DNA of 64,000 nt. It comes from Physcomitrium patens (Eukaryota; Streptophyta; Bryopsida; Funariales; Funariaceae). The notes beneath the pieces were generated by a model. It made no database searches and was not told the DNA's origin. It saw only the letters and a program-made list of their open reading frames with translations. Positions 25,430 to 37,982 of this stretch are shown one piece after another. The stretch is taken from positions 9,841,211 through 9,905,210 of the forward strand of contig NC_037264.1 of assembly GCF_000002425.4 (NCBI RefSeq), given 5' to 3'. Position numbers and translations under genes: made by a program. Each line of letters opens with the position of its first letter. The first letter of the stretch is position 1.

Positions 25430-26940
25430 ATTCTCGAATCGATACGGACAGAATGTTACAAGATCCTACTGCATCGAGCAAAAACTTAATGAGTATCAGA
25501 AGGCATCTGTGTTCCATCAACATGAAAATACAGACATTGCAAAAGCATAGAATATAACGCAGCATGAGCCACTAAACTCCATAATTTGCGATAAACAATT
25601 GTATCAACGTAAACAATACAATATGCAACAGCTTGTCTCAGTACAAAAAAATAAAAAATAAAATAAAAAAGATCTCTTAGAAACAATGCATAATTTAAAG
25701 AATTTAAAAAGTCATCAAAAAATATAATCTCTATAATTTACATTCCTAAGAAAGAAACATATTATGGAAAACGAAAAAGTCGTTATTCACCATTAGAGGT
25801 GAGGGAATAATAATAATAATCATAATATTAATCATAATAAATTTAAGAAATAAAACAAAGGTCTCTAACAGGCCTACTTTTAAAGTATTCAAGTCCGATA
25901 CTAAATGTGTTGAACACTACAGCACTAATGGAGGCGAGGAAACATAGCCAACAATCACATTTACACTGATATTTACTAAATAAAGTAGTTATAAACATAT
26001 ATGTTTTGAAATAGAAAGTTGGAAGATTACGATATTTTCGTAGTAAAATTGTATTGTAGCAAGTAGAAAACCACGATCGGATAATATGATTACACAGCAT
26101 CTAAGTATACATAAACTTTAAAATATTCACGATACCGACCAAAAAGGAGCCGAATATATCCAACTTCACGGAGCGGGAAGAGAATGTTTCACTGCTAAAG
26201 AGGGAAAACTTTAAAAATACTACAAAATAAACAATAAAAAAAATACTAATGCAACTGAATTCACTAAACCGACTGCAGAAACACAGCGGGTTACGAATCA
26301 ATATCGTAATAAATAAAATAAAATATAAACAACCAAAAAAAACAAGAATAACATGAAATCGTCAAGAATTACCAAATTATCCTTCTCTGAAAGCCTTGCA
26401 ACAACGAAACTCGACCAGACACATATCATTTACACAATTGACAATCTCCAGCCAAACTAAACCGCCCGTCATCAACTAAACCAGCACTACGAAAGTATAA
26501 AAAAAAAAAGCCAATCGTCTACAGAAACAACTACAATAGAAATGCAGGCGGTGCGCCTAGCAAACAAAGAACAATATCAACATCAGACAAGCAAAACCAG
26601 CGAAAAAAATGAAACTCCGCAAGAAAATAAACATGGACAATTACCGCCAACCAGCACGCTCTTGACAGCTCGGTTAAGATCCAGCACAAGGAGCTTGGCC
26701 GAGAGAAGCTTATTTTCTTGGCAAAGGCAGAGTGACCGGAGAGGGAAGGAGGAAGGAGGGATGCAGAGAGAGACAGAGAGAGACAGAGGAGAAGAGGGCT
26801 TGGAGCTTCTTCTTCTTCTGCTTGTGCTTGAGAGTCAGTGTCCTTGGCAATCGGTGGGCGGGGAAGCAAACAGGCCACCACACAACGATCGCCTTTCCCT
26901 CCCTAATAAAAGCATTCGTACTGTGTCGTGCCGTGTTGTT
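25430..26940 (-). other. Probable 5' UTR with a leader intron of the SirB1-like gene
   Basis: Just upstream of the ATG, the minus strand has a plausible acceptor (gctcgatgcag ending at 25471). The preceding 1.2 kb is AT-rich and intron-like. The block at about 26640-26880 is CT-rich on the minus strand (repeated CTTCTT and CTCTCTGTCT), typical of a plant leader. A leader intron is inferred; cDNA would settle it. Confidence 0.4.
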
Positions 26941-27013
26941 GGAATGCATTAGGTCTTTCATCCCCTTTTCAATCCATCGCCAACCACCCCTACTTTCACT
27001 CATTAGATCCAGT

Positions 27014-27021
27014 CCACGTGG
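27014..27021. promoter_or_regulatory. Palindromic G-box (CCACGTGG) upstream of the SirB1-like gene
   Basis: A perfect CCACGTGG palindrome, with ACGTGG again at 27033-27038 and CCGTGG at 27044-27049. Such ACGT-core sites bind bZIP and bHLH factors (ABRE/G-box). It lies upstream of the CT-rich putative leader, a sensible promoter position; function is inferred. Confidence 0.5.
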
Positions 27022-27221
27022 CATATAGGCCAACGTGGCATCACCGTGGCGTCGTCGTCGTGTGACACTGAGTTATCTCATCCTCCTTATCTGATGAAGC
27101 CCCACCTCCCTCGACCTCATTCATTTCTCCTTCATTTAAGGCGTTTCTGCTTCCCCATTGGGATTGCTGTGTTGCTGAGGTGGGCGTGGGTTGGAACACG
27201 CTGTGTGACCGGGCCAAATAG

Positions 27222-27690
27222 TGGATTGATGGATGAATGATTATTGATGATCGTATGGATAGATTGACGGATGGATGGATGAATGATTATTGATGATCGT
27301 ATGGATAGATTGACGGATGGATGGATGAATGATTATTGATGATCGTATGGATAGATTGACGGATGGATGGATGAATGATTATTGATGATCGTATGGATAG
27401 ATTGACGGATGGATGGATGAATGATTATTGATGATCGTATGGATAGATTGACGGATGGATGGATGAATGATTATTGATGATCGTATGGATAGATTGACGG
27501 ATGGATGGATGAATGATTATTGATGATCGTATGGATAGATTGACGGATGGATGGATGTGTGGATGGATGTGTGGATGACTTGTAGGGATTGATGGATGGA
27601 TGTGTGGATGACTTGTAGGGATTGATGGATGGATGTGTGGATTGACGGATTGATGGATGGATGTGTGGATGACTTGTAGGGATGGAGGGG
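27222..27690. repeat. Minisatellite: seven 46-bp units, then a 33-bp variant array
   Basis: Copies of a 46-base unit start at 27241, 27287, 27333, 27379, 27425, 27471 and 27517. They look identical by eye (ttattgatgatcgtatggat, agattgac, then ggatgg words); the last is cut short near 27557. A related 33-base unit (gtgtggatgacttgtaggga plus ttgatggatgga) follows about three times to 27690. Everything is built on GGAT/GATG words, so the array probably grew from a GGAT tetranucleotide run. Near-identity means recent expansion or homogenisation. Confidence 0.97.
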
Positions 27691-28035
27691 GGGACGTGGC
27701 ACAGTATGGTCTCCTGAGCTACGGTCTCTTGCTCTATTTGTAGCGACGGCCACCGTCCTCTAGGGCTTGGATTCAGTGTAGCCCTGCTAGTGACGTTGGA
27801 GGCAAATCTTCGGTGGACTTCGATTCCATCTTTGGAGGACTTCTATCTTTACTAACTTGTGGGCCAACATGACAATGCATTGGAATTTCTGGTTGTATTA
27901 GTGCGATTAGACAGATACAGATTAAAACGCACTCTTCTTTTCTTCTACATGAAACCGAGCGGGCCAACGTACTCTTGACTCATTTGAACATGTATGTGTG
28001 TAAATATACATATATATATATATATATATATAGAC

Positions 28036-28243
28036 GGGAATGTTAAATAGACTCTCTTTTTTACAAAATTTACCCATCCATTCTAACCATCCTGAAAAAA
28101 TGAAAGAGAGAATAAATAAATAAATGTTTAAATAAATAATGACTTCTAGATTCATTTTTCCACTGCTGGGTCCAAAACCAATAAAAGCCAACCACATTCA
28201 TCACGTTTATCATATTTTTCATTACAGTCTATTTAACATTCCC
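28036..28243. mobile_element. 208-bp MITE-like element with 18-bp perfect terminal inverted repeats
   Basis: The left end GGGAATGTTAAATAGACT (28036-28053) is the exact reverse complement of the right end (28226-28243). Both sides are flanked by TA-rich DNA (left (TA)n to 28032, right ctatatatga). There is no open frame. A small non-autonomous DNA transposon landing in a TA array is the simplest reading. The family is not assigned; the target duplication is hidden by the TA flanks. Confidence 0.7.
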
Positions 28244-29472
28244 CTATATATGAATCTGAAGCTACATGCATGAGACAAAAAAGAGGAATGTATCCATGTT
28301 GACAAAAGATAAATAATAATAATAATAATAATAATGTTGCGGAAGAAATTGGATCACATGGATAGTCCACCATGATGCCTTTTTTTTTTTTTTTTTTTTT
28401 TAATCTAGAAGCATGTGTTGGAATTTTTTCTGACAGAGCATGTGAAATAATGCAGACATGGAGAGTGAAAAAAAGTGAACCAGAACTATATGATTTGCAG
28501 GGCTGAAAAAACAATATATTAATAACTTTGCTCTGTGTGATGGCAGAAAGCCTATGGTTATGAGCTTGTGGAATCAGAGACCAAACCAACAAGTTGTGAG
28601 TGTCTGTGTGTCTACTTGATAAGGGATTTTGTGGCATGATCCATGATGCCACAAAACTCAAAACAAAATTTTTGACTCATCTTAAAGAAGTTGATTCTTG
28701 ACTTTTTATTACCCATATCATTACAATTGTTTGATTTTTTTCCCTGAGGAACTATAAATAAAACCTGTCTCCATATGGTTTAAACAAATCATGCTAGAAT
28801 TGGGTTTACAATGAGATTAGGAAAGTCTTGAACAGATGACAACAGAATGTAAATTGGCAAGATGAGAATAGTCACTAAATTAACAATGGGCAGAAAGAGG
28901 GCAATCAAGAATTGCCCATCCCTCCCTCCATACAAGAACAAAATAAGGGAAACAGTGAAACCCTAATCAACACAGGGCCCCACTTTAGTTCATCATGCTG
29001 AGAACCATCAACATTCAAAGATCCAAATTGCATGGGGCATGTAGAAATGCAAGCTAGATGCCAGGATTTTTGATGTACTCATAGCTGGGAATGGGTGTGA
29101 ACTTTTCTGTCCTATGTGTTGGGAACCACAGGTAAAAACAGAGAGTGGTAATTGGAGTCATGGCACCTTGCTGTAGCTTTAAAAAAGATAAAAAGAAGGA
29201 GAATAACATATATATAAGCAACATTTAATTGTGGGAGAAGCTGTCTGGAAACTGAGCATGTTTTGGGGAAGTGGGGTGCCTTAAAACTTTTGCAGTGGGG
29301 CATCAATGTTCCCAAATGCAGCAATGGGAATGATCCCAGGATTTGAGATCTGATGCCTAATTCCATGCCCTGCCACAACAACTTGTCTAGGCTGGTGTAA
29401 TACAGGCCAAGGGCCATTTTTGTAGCCTGAGTTCCAAACTTACATATCATATCTTTTGTAAAATCGTACTTT

Positions 29473-29506
<34 letters not shown>

Positions 29507-31960
29507 ACACTAGTTCATTGCTGACATTACTATACATATTGAGTACCAAACAGAAATGGAAGAAGAACAACCAATAAATACGAAAAAGAAAAGAAAATAA
29601 TGTTTTCAGTTTTTAAAACTCAATTTTGATTTCAACTGTCTTTGGTGTTGATCTACTAAGAGTGTTTCTTACATAGAAAAGTAACATAAGCTCTCTCTCT
29701 ATCCATATATATATATATATATATATATATACATGTGTGTGTGTGTATATAATCTTTTTTAACAATTAGCAAGATTAATAAAACTGAAAATGCCTTGATG
29801 TTTATAAGATTGATGTCAATTACACAGCTTTATAGGAGTACTATTCAATGCTCATCATTTGGATTGCTAAAGAATATGGTGGTACCCACACATCATAAGG
29901 TCAAATCTAGATGGACAAGAAACAAAATCTTCAATCGAGGGCTTGAAGCCACTCACTTTCTATGCTAGCTTAATGATCTCTATTCCTAGCATATACATTT
30001 ATTTGTTTTATTTCCTTGGATTTCTTCTTTTCCAGACATATCTATATATATATATATACAAAAACATTTTTTTGTAGTTTGGCCTTCTTATTAATTAGCA
30101 AATTTGTTAATATATGGCATGAAAATTATGTCTATACATATATATGTTTTTTTTTGAAGTAAACTTTATAAATACAAGCTTATCTAAGTTAAGATTTTGA
30201 CACGCTAAGAATCATTTCATTTACAGTAAAAATAAAATAAAATAAAATAAATCTCTTATAATAACTCAAGTACAGAATAGTCTATATTTAAAAGAGAAGT
30301 TTTCATTGCTCAAAAATTAGACTACTACAAAATTAATTGTTCTTAAAGTATTTTATAATATAATTTTAAGGAGGTAATAATCATCTTCTTAAAGTTTAGT
30401 TAAATGTTGTACAAAACTCAAGTGAAGAGTATTGTATTGTCCTTGCAATTTGAATCATCTAACTTTCAAAAAGAGCGATTTTCAAATTCCTATAAGACAA
30501 TTGTTATAGTTTATTTATTTATTTATTTATTGTTGATGATAATTTTTTTGAGTTAAATTTTTAATAAGTAACTAGTCAATAAATTAAAATTAGAAAAGAG
30601 AAAATTGAAATTTTTTGTGAACAAAAATATCCTTGAGTTGGTAGCATGGTCAAAATCAAGATTGCTCTACTTCTCTTTGTTATGTTACTTTTTTTAGCTG
30701 TTACATTTACATTACGTAATTCAGTTATAGGACAAATTTAATAAGAAGCTCGTTTACATTGTAATCAAATTTATTTTAATTATCATCAAGTATTCTTACT
30801 TAAACTCAATTCAAGCAATTGTTTTTACTTACCTTGTTTTATTAAAACAAATTTGGATTTTTATTTTTTGTGACTTTGGTTTAGCTTATTGTGGATAACT
30901 AAAAATACAATAATAATAAAATAATAAAAACATTCAGAAATTAATAAAATAATTAGGTAATAAAAAATAAAATATATTATATTTATATGATTAATAATAA
31001 TTAATCAAATGACATAAAATATTATAAAATCTAAATTGAAGTGAAATAAAAATTTAGAAGTAATTACAAGTATACTAGTTAAGGAATATGTGACAGATCC
31101 TCTAAGCATACCACTTGAGTAATACAAGATAGTATCTTTCAAAGAAATAGATTTGGTGAAGGCAAGGCAAAGTTGTGTTGCTTTTAAATTAGTCAAGATT
31201 CTTAGAAACAATTATACAAAATAAATAAAAACATATTCATCTTATTTTACTATCCTAAAAATTTAATTATTTTGAAGAATTAAATTACTTATTATTAGCT
31301 CATAATCCTTAATGATATTTTCTAGGAATCCTCATCTAATTATGAGCTGATTTTATGCTTAATGTTATGAGTGATTGCTAAATGCTGAAAGCAAAATCCT
31401 ATTTTTTTTTAAATAAAAACTTTGAATCATTATTCTAAGTAAATTAAAATTTTGAATAAACTATAAGAAATTAAAAATAATCCTGGGAAATCTTACAGAA
31501 ACAATATTAAATCTTTATTTTTTACAAAATATCTACAAGTTCTAACTCTAAAGAAAATGTTAGCAAATCTTAAGGCAAAAATTCTAAATTGAAAAATCTT
31601 AATGAGATGGAATCTTAACAAGAAAATCCTGATAAACTTTAAGGCAAAAATTTCCCAATCCTAAAATATCCTAGTACTTCCTCAAGGCAATTAATTTCAA
31701 ATCTTAATTCCTAGATATATCTTAAATGACTTGTGTTGAACAACTATAAAAAATTGTCAAATCATGGGAATTACATTACTGGTCACCCCTAATTGGCTCA
31801 GCAGCTCTAAGAAGTTACAAGATTATCCTTCCAATTGGCTATGGTGACCTCAACTCGGTTTTACCTTTCGTGCTGGAATTCGTCCTTCGTTGAGCCTTCG
31901 AATTCTGAGGTTTCATAGTTTTTATGACCAATTCCTCGTTAGAACTCATGCCTTACATCT
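28244..31960. other. Intergenic DNA, no gene recognised
   Basis: It contains poly-T (28379-28402), poly-A (29480-29505), (AAT)n at 28312-28335 and (TA)n at 29706-29731. From about 28500 to 29460 composition is moderate, with no supported exon; beyond that it is very AT-rich. At about 31480-31740 short AATCTTAA/ATCCTAA words recur, resembling the opposite strand of the degenerate repeat near 1080-2650. Confidence 0.55.
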
Positions 31961-31989
31961 TCTTTCCCTTGTGCAGGTAGAACAACTTT

Positions 31990-32849
31990 TGATCTTTTTC
32001 TAGTTCCCCAGCTTTGTTCAACCATGAGAAAATGTTCTTGCAGTATAACCAATTTTTATCATCATCTGCATCAAATTGTTCATATTGCAAATGAGTTTGA
32101 TAAAGTCATTCACCCGATCTTTATGCTTGCAATATCTGTTTGGATTTGGTTTGATTACGTCTTAGACTTTTCACTGCCGGATTTCCTAGTCGCAAATTTT
32201 CCTTGCTTGTCGATCTCCGCAGACTTATTGTCAAAGTCATCCAAGAATATGTATTTGCATCTGTTTGAAAGTTGTGGCGTTCGTGCCAATGATTCTTGGT
32301 CTTGTCACAGATGTGAACTCGGGCATTAGGCCACGGGCCAAAGAAGTTCTTCTGTCCTTTTTACGCCAACTCTTCACCACTGTTTGAAGGCGTAATGGTT
32401 CTTTCCATAATCCACTTTAAGAAACTTAAGCATATATAATTTGTTGTTCTCTCCCAAAGTGGTTTAATCAAGAATTTTTTCGTGCATCAAGCCCTCGAAG
32501 TCAAGATTTTTTAAAATCTTATCTTACTGATGATTTTATACGTTATTTTTTAATGATAAAGCGCAGCTCGCCGTTTATTTGCAACCACAACCAGTCCATT
32601 CTTGTCAGCTGATGTATCGCCCTAAGTTTTCGCAGGTTCAGTGAGCCGCGCGGCTAACTCATGGTTCTTAACATCTTGTTTCACATTATCCTTCAGATTA
32701 CTCCTCCTTTTTTTTTAGATGCTTGAGCTGATTAACCCGTAATTGTATCATTCAGTCGAGAAACCAGAGTGGGCTTCTATCCGGTCTAGTCCAAGCCTCG
32801 CTTCTCCAGCTTATCACGAAGCTTACCCCACAATCAATTTTTTAGACAT
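31990..32849 (-). pseudogene. PARP pseudogene (SAP-WGR type, plant PARP2-like), apparently processed
   Basis: The minus strand from an ATG at 32849 reads MSKKLIVG, then after a frameshift KLRDKLEKRGLD-stop-TG-stop-KPTLVSRLNDTI, a SAP DNA-binding motif. Next come NKRRAAL, ENNKLYMLKFLKVDYGKNHY, and FKQW-stop-RVGVKR, which is the WGR domain with W-G-R changed to W-stop-R. KTKNHWHERHNFQTDANTYS follows, then NDFIKLICNMNNLMQMMIKI and GYTA, the start of the PARP regulatory domain. The order and spacing match the N-terminal half of plant PARP2, a DNA-damage poly(ADP-ribose) polymerase. The blocks are nearly contiguous with no room for introns, so a retrocopy is inferred. Stops and frameshifts are many, and the catalytic domain is absent or unrecognisable beyond about 31990. 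Confidence 0.85.
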
Positions 32850-33607
32850 GACTGATTGAATCAGCTAGAACCACAGATAAGCCAGGATCGCTCGGTGTCT
32901 ACCTCTTCTTCGCCATCCTCATTATCGATCGTCAACTTCTCCTCCGGCTCACAGGTCATCTTTCAAAATATCGTCCTGTTATAAATTTTAATTTTAATTT
33001 TTTTTTATTCCCTGCTGAGGGGCGACATGATATTGTCCTCATGAATCTGACTGGTCGTCTTTCCGCAATAAAGTGTTTCAAAAACGATTGGGCCATCCTA
33101 CATCGATTGCTATCTGAAGGTCATGTTCACTGGTTTTAATCAGTTCATCAGCCTCTAGAAACAAAAAAATTGAGAACATACTGGCATATTGTGTTTAATG
33201 CCAACTTATACTAACACAATCAAAAAACACCCATCTTGGATACACACAAGAAACTATTGGGTTGGAATTATCCCACTTCTTCTGTTGCTGTTGTAGCTGC
33301 TTACTCAATGATAGCTCTAAATTCCTCACAACTCAATTAAATCTTCAATACCACTCTAGATAAGAATTGTCTTGTATGCTGCAATGCTTATGTGGAACAA
33401 TCAACAAAACTGAAGCCATTAACATAAGCACTCAAGCTGAACTGCTCTTCATGGGCACAATAAGTGTGGGGTAGTTATGACCTTATTACTTCAAATTATC
33501 TCAAGACCGTAACACTCACTATTGATCTTCAATCCACAACATCCTCAGCACACCACTCCACTCCTATTGATCCTAGCAGGTATACATAACAAGTTCATTT
33601 GATACCA
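32850..33607. other. Spacer between LTR/PBS and PARP pseudogene
   Basis: Seen from the minus strand this lies where the leader of an LTR element would be. The only readable stretch is a short frame MTCEPEEKLTIDNEDGEEEV at about 32900-32960, acidic and of unknown origin. PBS (listed separately) occupies 33600-33607. No intact gene. Confidence 0.4.
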
Positions 33608-33880
33608 TGTACATTGGACAACAAAACTTCTATAAGCAATTATTGATATGGTATTCATTGCACAAATTTTAACCACATTTCTATACAAAAGCTTAAATAA
33701 AAAGAAGAGTGAATAGAACTTCTTTGTAAAAGCAAAGATAGGAACTTAGGACAAGATATGTCAATGTTAAAGAATAAGTACTCTTGAATAGAGAGATTTA
33801 TTTACTTCTACTCTTGCATCAAAATTTCCTATTGATATAAATGGTGAAGAAAGAGAAGTTAGAAGCCACAACACTTAACA
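33600..33880 (-). mobile_element. LTR with adjacent initiator-tRNA-Met-type primer binding site
   Basis: On the minus strand a segment starting TGTTAAGTGTTGTGG (33880) and ending CCAATGTACA (33608) is followed at once by TGGTATCA (33607-33600), the core of the primer site used by plant copia elements. It therefore looks like a TG...CA LTR with PBS. It also lies downstream of the RNase H end of the copia element at 34130-37320, so it may instead be that element's 3' LTR shared with a second element. No second LTR copy was found by eye. Confidence 0.5.
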
Positions 33881-33965
33881 TTAGCAAAATTGCATACAAA
33901 GGAAAGTGTGGAATAAGATAACTCTGACTTTCTACACTTTTTATTTAAAATTGAAGTTTATATCA

Positions 33966-33990
33966 ATTATAGATGAACTTCATCTATAAT
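33966..33990. repeat. 25-bp palindrome (12-bp arms, 1-bp centre)
   Basis: ATTATAGATGAA, one base, then TTCATCTATAAT. It sits between the copia 3' coding end and the LTR. It may be a chance or mutated hairpin near the polypurine region. Confidence 0.8.
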
Positions 33991-34129
33991 TATTTTCATT
34001 CTTCTTTCCTACATCCAACTAAATCCTAGATTCTTCTTAACTTAATTACTACCTAGAATCCTAGCTACTACTATAGTAATTTATTTTAACTCTTTGCTAT
34101 CTTTTGACTATCATCAATTTACTAAGGTT

Positions 34130-34717
34130 TAATTGTATGTGGTAGCAACTATGCAAGATCTTATTGATCTTCAACACTTCTATTTTGCTAATTGTCAAAA
34201 GGCTTTCAAATCTAATACCTCTATCAACTAGTGGTCTCTATATTTTACTAATGCTTTAATAAGTACATTAGCAAACATGCCTTTTGTAGCACAATACTTC
34301 ATACCTATTATACCATCTTCAATTTTTTCTCATATAAAATGATGTCGAACATCAATGTGCTTGGTTCTTGAATGGTGCTTTAAATTTTTAATAAATGTAA
34401 GACATCTTTAATTGTCATTCATTATTGAAGTTGCTTCCAATTGCATTAGTTTAATATCTTTTAAGAGTTACCTTATTCAACATACTTCTATTGCATAATG
34501 ACTTGCTTCCATGTCTTAACTTCCATCATTGATCTTGCAATGGTAGGTTATTTCTTGCAATTCCATGAAATGACTCCTACTTCAGTAAAGAAGACATATC
34601 TCATTGTGGATCTTCTATTATTTACATCTCTAGTCCAATATGCATCACAATAACCTTTCTAATTAATGTTCTTACCACTAATGCATAATTTGAAGTCTCT
34701 TGCAGTTTTTAAGTACC

Positions 34718-34752
<35 letters not shown>

Positions 34753-37320
34753 TGTTGCTTAATGCAAATGTCTTGTCTTAGACATGTGTTGGCTCATAAT
34801 ACTCACATTAATTGCAAGATCTACTATTGTAGGCACCATTGCATACATAAGTGAGCCTACTACTCTTTTGAATGGAATACTTTGCATCTTACCTTCAACT
34901 TTTACATATTCTTCATCCGTGAGCTTCATTAATTTCAAATTGACCTCTAAAGGTGTTCTAATGGGTTTGCATTCTTTCATGTTGAATCGTTTCAACACTT
35001 CTTAAATGTACTTGTTTTGGCTTATTGTAATGGTCTTATTACCATGATTTCTTACAAATTCCACTCCTAAGTAATAGTAGAGCTCTTCCAAATCACTCAT
35101 TCCATACTCTTTTTTTAATATGGCTTTTATTGAATTTATCTTTTCCATATTATTAGCCAAGATAATCAAATCATCAACACAGAGGATTACAACCAACAAG
35201 AACTCTTTAGATTATATTACATATAATAAATAATTAATATTATTCTTTATAAACTTCTTATTGACAAAAAATATGTCAATAAGTTGATAACATGTTTTTG
35301 GTGGTTGTTTCAACCTATATAAGGATTTCTTCAACTTGCACACAAGGTGTTCTTTGCTTTGTTGTACAAATCCTTGAAGTTGGTCCATATAGATATCTTT
35401 TTGTAATTTTTCATTGAAAAATGTCATCTTTACATCTATTTGGTGCATTTCCAAGTCCATTGTTGCTTCAACTGCTATAATGGTCCTAATGATAGTGAAT
35501 TTGGCAACAAGTACATAAGTCTTATTATAGTTAATATCAACAACTTATGAATATCTTTTGATAATTAATCTTATCTTGTGTCTTACCACCACATCCATTG
35601 CATTTCATTTAGTCATGAATATTCACTTATAATCAACATTAGATCAATTTGCTAAAAGAAGTATCAATTTTTATGTACTATTATCCATAAAATTTTGATA
35701 CTTTTTTCCATAGCCTTCTTCCACTAGATTGCATCTTGAAACTTTATAATATCATACAAACATACCATTACTCCTACTTAGATATATCTTCAAATATTCA
35801 CAAGTATTTTTATGCTTCAAAAATTCAACATCATGACTTTTGATGATCTTTTTGATGTCTAAATACATTGGCCTATATGCCTTGATATCTTCACAATATT
35901 CAAAGAAAACACATGTATCTTTTGTATTATATTTGGATCTCATATAATCTAGTGTCTTTGCATATGCAATGCATCTAAAGGTCCTTATATGTGAAATATA
36001 AGGTTGTCTCTCATTCCAACTTTCTTGTGGTGTCATTGATGTAAGAATACTTATTAGATACCTATTCCTTATATATATTGCATTCACTATAGCTTTCACC
36101 TAAAATTCATAAGCAAGATTTTGAGTGTAAAGCATGGTCTTTGCCATCTCCACAATAGTTAGATTTATCCTTGAGCAATACTATTTTCTTGTAGAATGTA
36201 TAGAATTTTTGTTTTTCTAGAAAATTCTTTATTCTTCAAATAAATATCAAATTACTTAGACATATACTCACATCCATTGTTTGTATGCAGTATCTCGATC
36301 TTATATTCACTTTTTTTCTAAAGAAGTGCTTTAAATTCTTTAAACTTCTAAAAGCATTCACTCTTGACTTTAAGAATATAGATCAAAATCTTTCTTGAGA
36401 AATTATAAATGAAAGTAAGGAAATACCTTGTTTTTCTAATACTTGTGGTTTTTCATAGGTCCACATACATCATAATGGATGATCTCCTATAATTTTATAG
36501 CATGTGTTGCTACACCTTTTGGAAATGAGGCCCTTTGTTGTTTGCCTTACATGCCTCTTTTATATGCAAGTTGTATTGCACTTTGACTCATTTTGTTAAG
36601 CTCTAAGCCACTTACTATAGAACTAAGTTTTGCGATGCTCTTTACATTCAAATAACCAAGGTAACAATGCCATATATTCAACTTCTCTTTATTTGATGTA
36701 AACTCAGCAAATGCAGCTATCTCCACTCTGTTGACCTTCTTACACTTGAAGTAGTACAAATTTCTCTTTTTAGAGCCCTTTGCAACTATATTTCTACACA
36801 ATGTTCTCACAAAACATCCATTTATATTGAATTGAATCATAAAACCTTCTATTACAAGTTTATTCACCAAAAGTAGGTTTTGCTTCATCTTAGGTACATA
36901 TAAGACGTTTTGAATCCAATCCTACTAATTTGTCCATTCACAACAACCTCCACCATAATAGAATCAATTTCAATGGCTTCACATCTACTACTATCCTCCA
37001 AAATTATATTTGATGTTGGAATAACTTCATAAGTGTCAAATATACACTTATAAGGTGTCATATGCTTGAAACAAACTTAGTCTACAATCCATCTTGACAT
37101 AACATCAATGGAGGTGCCATTTCCTACTTTGAATGCATAACCTAGTTTTCTAAACTCATCTTGAATATTATTTGCATTCTTCCTTTCCATCTTTTTGCTT
37201 TTATAGCAATTTTAAGCAAAATGTTATACCTTGCCACAAATGAAGCAAGTTCTGATATTACCTCATTGGTTTGAATAGTTGCCTTGCCTTGTCATGAATA
37301 GAATGCTAAATCTTTACTTT
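34130..37320 (-). mobile_element. Decayed Ty1/copia retrotransposon, element 1
   Basis: All copia domains lie in the expected order on the minus strand. Gag zinc knuckle at 37206-37247 (C-x2-C-x4-H-x4-C spacing kept, two stops inside). Protease region at about 36900-37105 (WIVD, then KHMTPYKCIFDTY). GAG-pre-integrase at 36547-36888 (LNIWHCYLGYLNVKSI). Integrase pieces at about 36440-36510 (HYDVCGPM) and 35752-36099 (MTPQESWNERQP). Reverse transcriptase at about 34760-35460 (DVKMTFFNEKLQKDIYMDQL, then ILCVDDLIIL, with Y-V-D-D changed to C-V-D-D). RNase H at about 34270-34650 (RRSTMRYVFF). Frameshifts and stops throughout make it non-functional. Confidence 0.9.
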
Positions 37321-37335
37321 GAGGTAAATAAATAA

Positions 37336-37339
<4 letters not shown>

Positions 37340-37373
<34 letters not shown>
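37340..37373. repeat. (TA)n array between the two copia fossils
   Basis: About 17 TA units exactly at the boundary between element 1 (gag end) and element 2 (broken off in reverse transcriptase). Confidence 0.9.
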
Positions 37374-37376
<3 letters not shown>

Positions 37377-37399
37377 TTTACTTGGTCACTTCATAGGTA

Positions 37400-37946
37400 A
37401 GTCTTATTGTTACATAGTTTATCGTGAGTCACGCTTTAGTTGATAAACTTCTAAATTATGTTATATAGCTAATTATAATAATAATTTTATAGAATTAAAT
37501 TTGACTATAAGAAAGAAGATTTTTATATAATCTATATTGTATACCTAAATAAAGCACCTAGCTACTTATTAGACCTTGTATTTATCTATAGTTTAATCAA
37601 CATGGATTTTGATTTTTAAAACCCATTTAAAACTAATTGAATTTTTATTTGGAGATAATAGAATTAATTTTAGGTTTTACTTGTAGGTAAAGAATTGAAA
37701 ATTTATTTTATATCAACTTGCTATTGTATGCATCAATTCTTTCTGAAGTATTTTTGTGGAGAGGTAAGAGCTAATAATGATGCATATGCTGAATTAGCTT
37801 AAGGTAGTCATTTATAATAAGGACAATTTTTTTTGAAGTATAATAATCTTTTGATGAGAAGAATTCATAAGATAGTATACTTTACATTACTCATTATAGC
37901 TTCAGAAAATAGATGCAATAGAATAGATATCATGTTTTTGTCTCGC

Positions 37947-37982
<36 letters not shown>

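Noticed and set aside
26531..27033. Overlapping open frames on both strands
   Set aside because: They arise from CT/GA-rich low-complexity DNA, better explained as a leader and promoter.
27222..27690. Possible CRISPR array (regular repeats)
   Set aside because: Units are head-to-tail without unique spacers, in a eukaryotic nuclear context.
27517..27753. Open frame with [19 protein letters not shown] repeats
   Set aside because: It is the translation of the minisatellite, not a gene.
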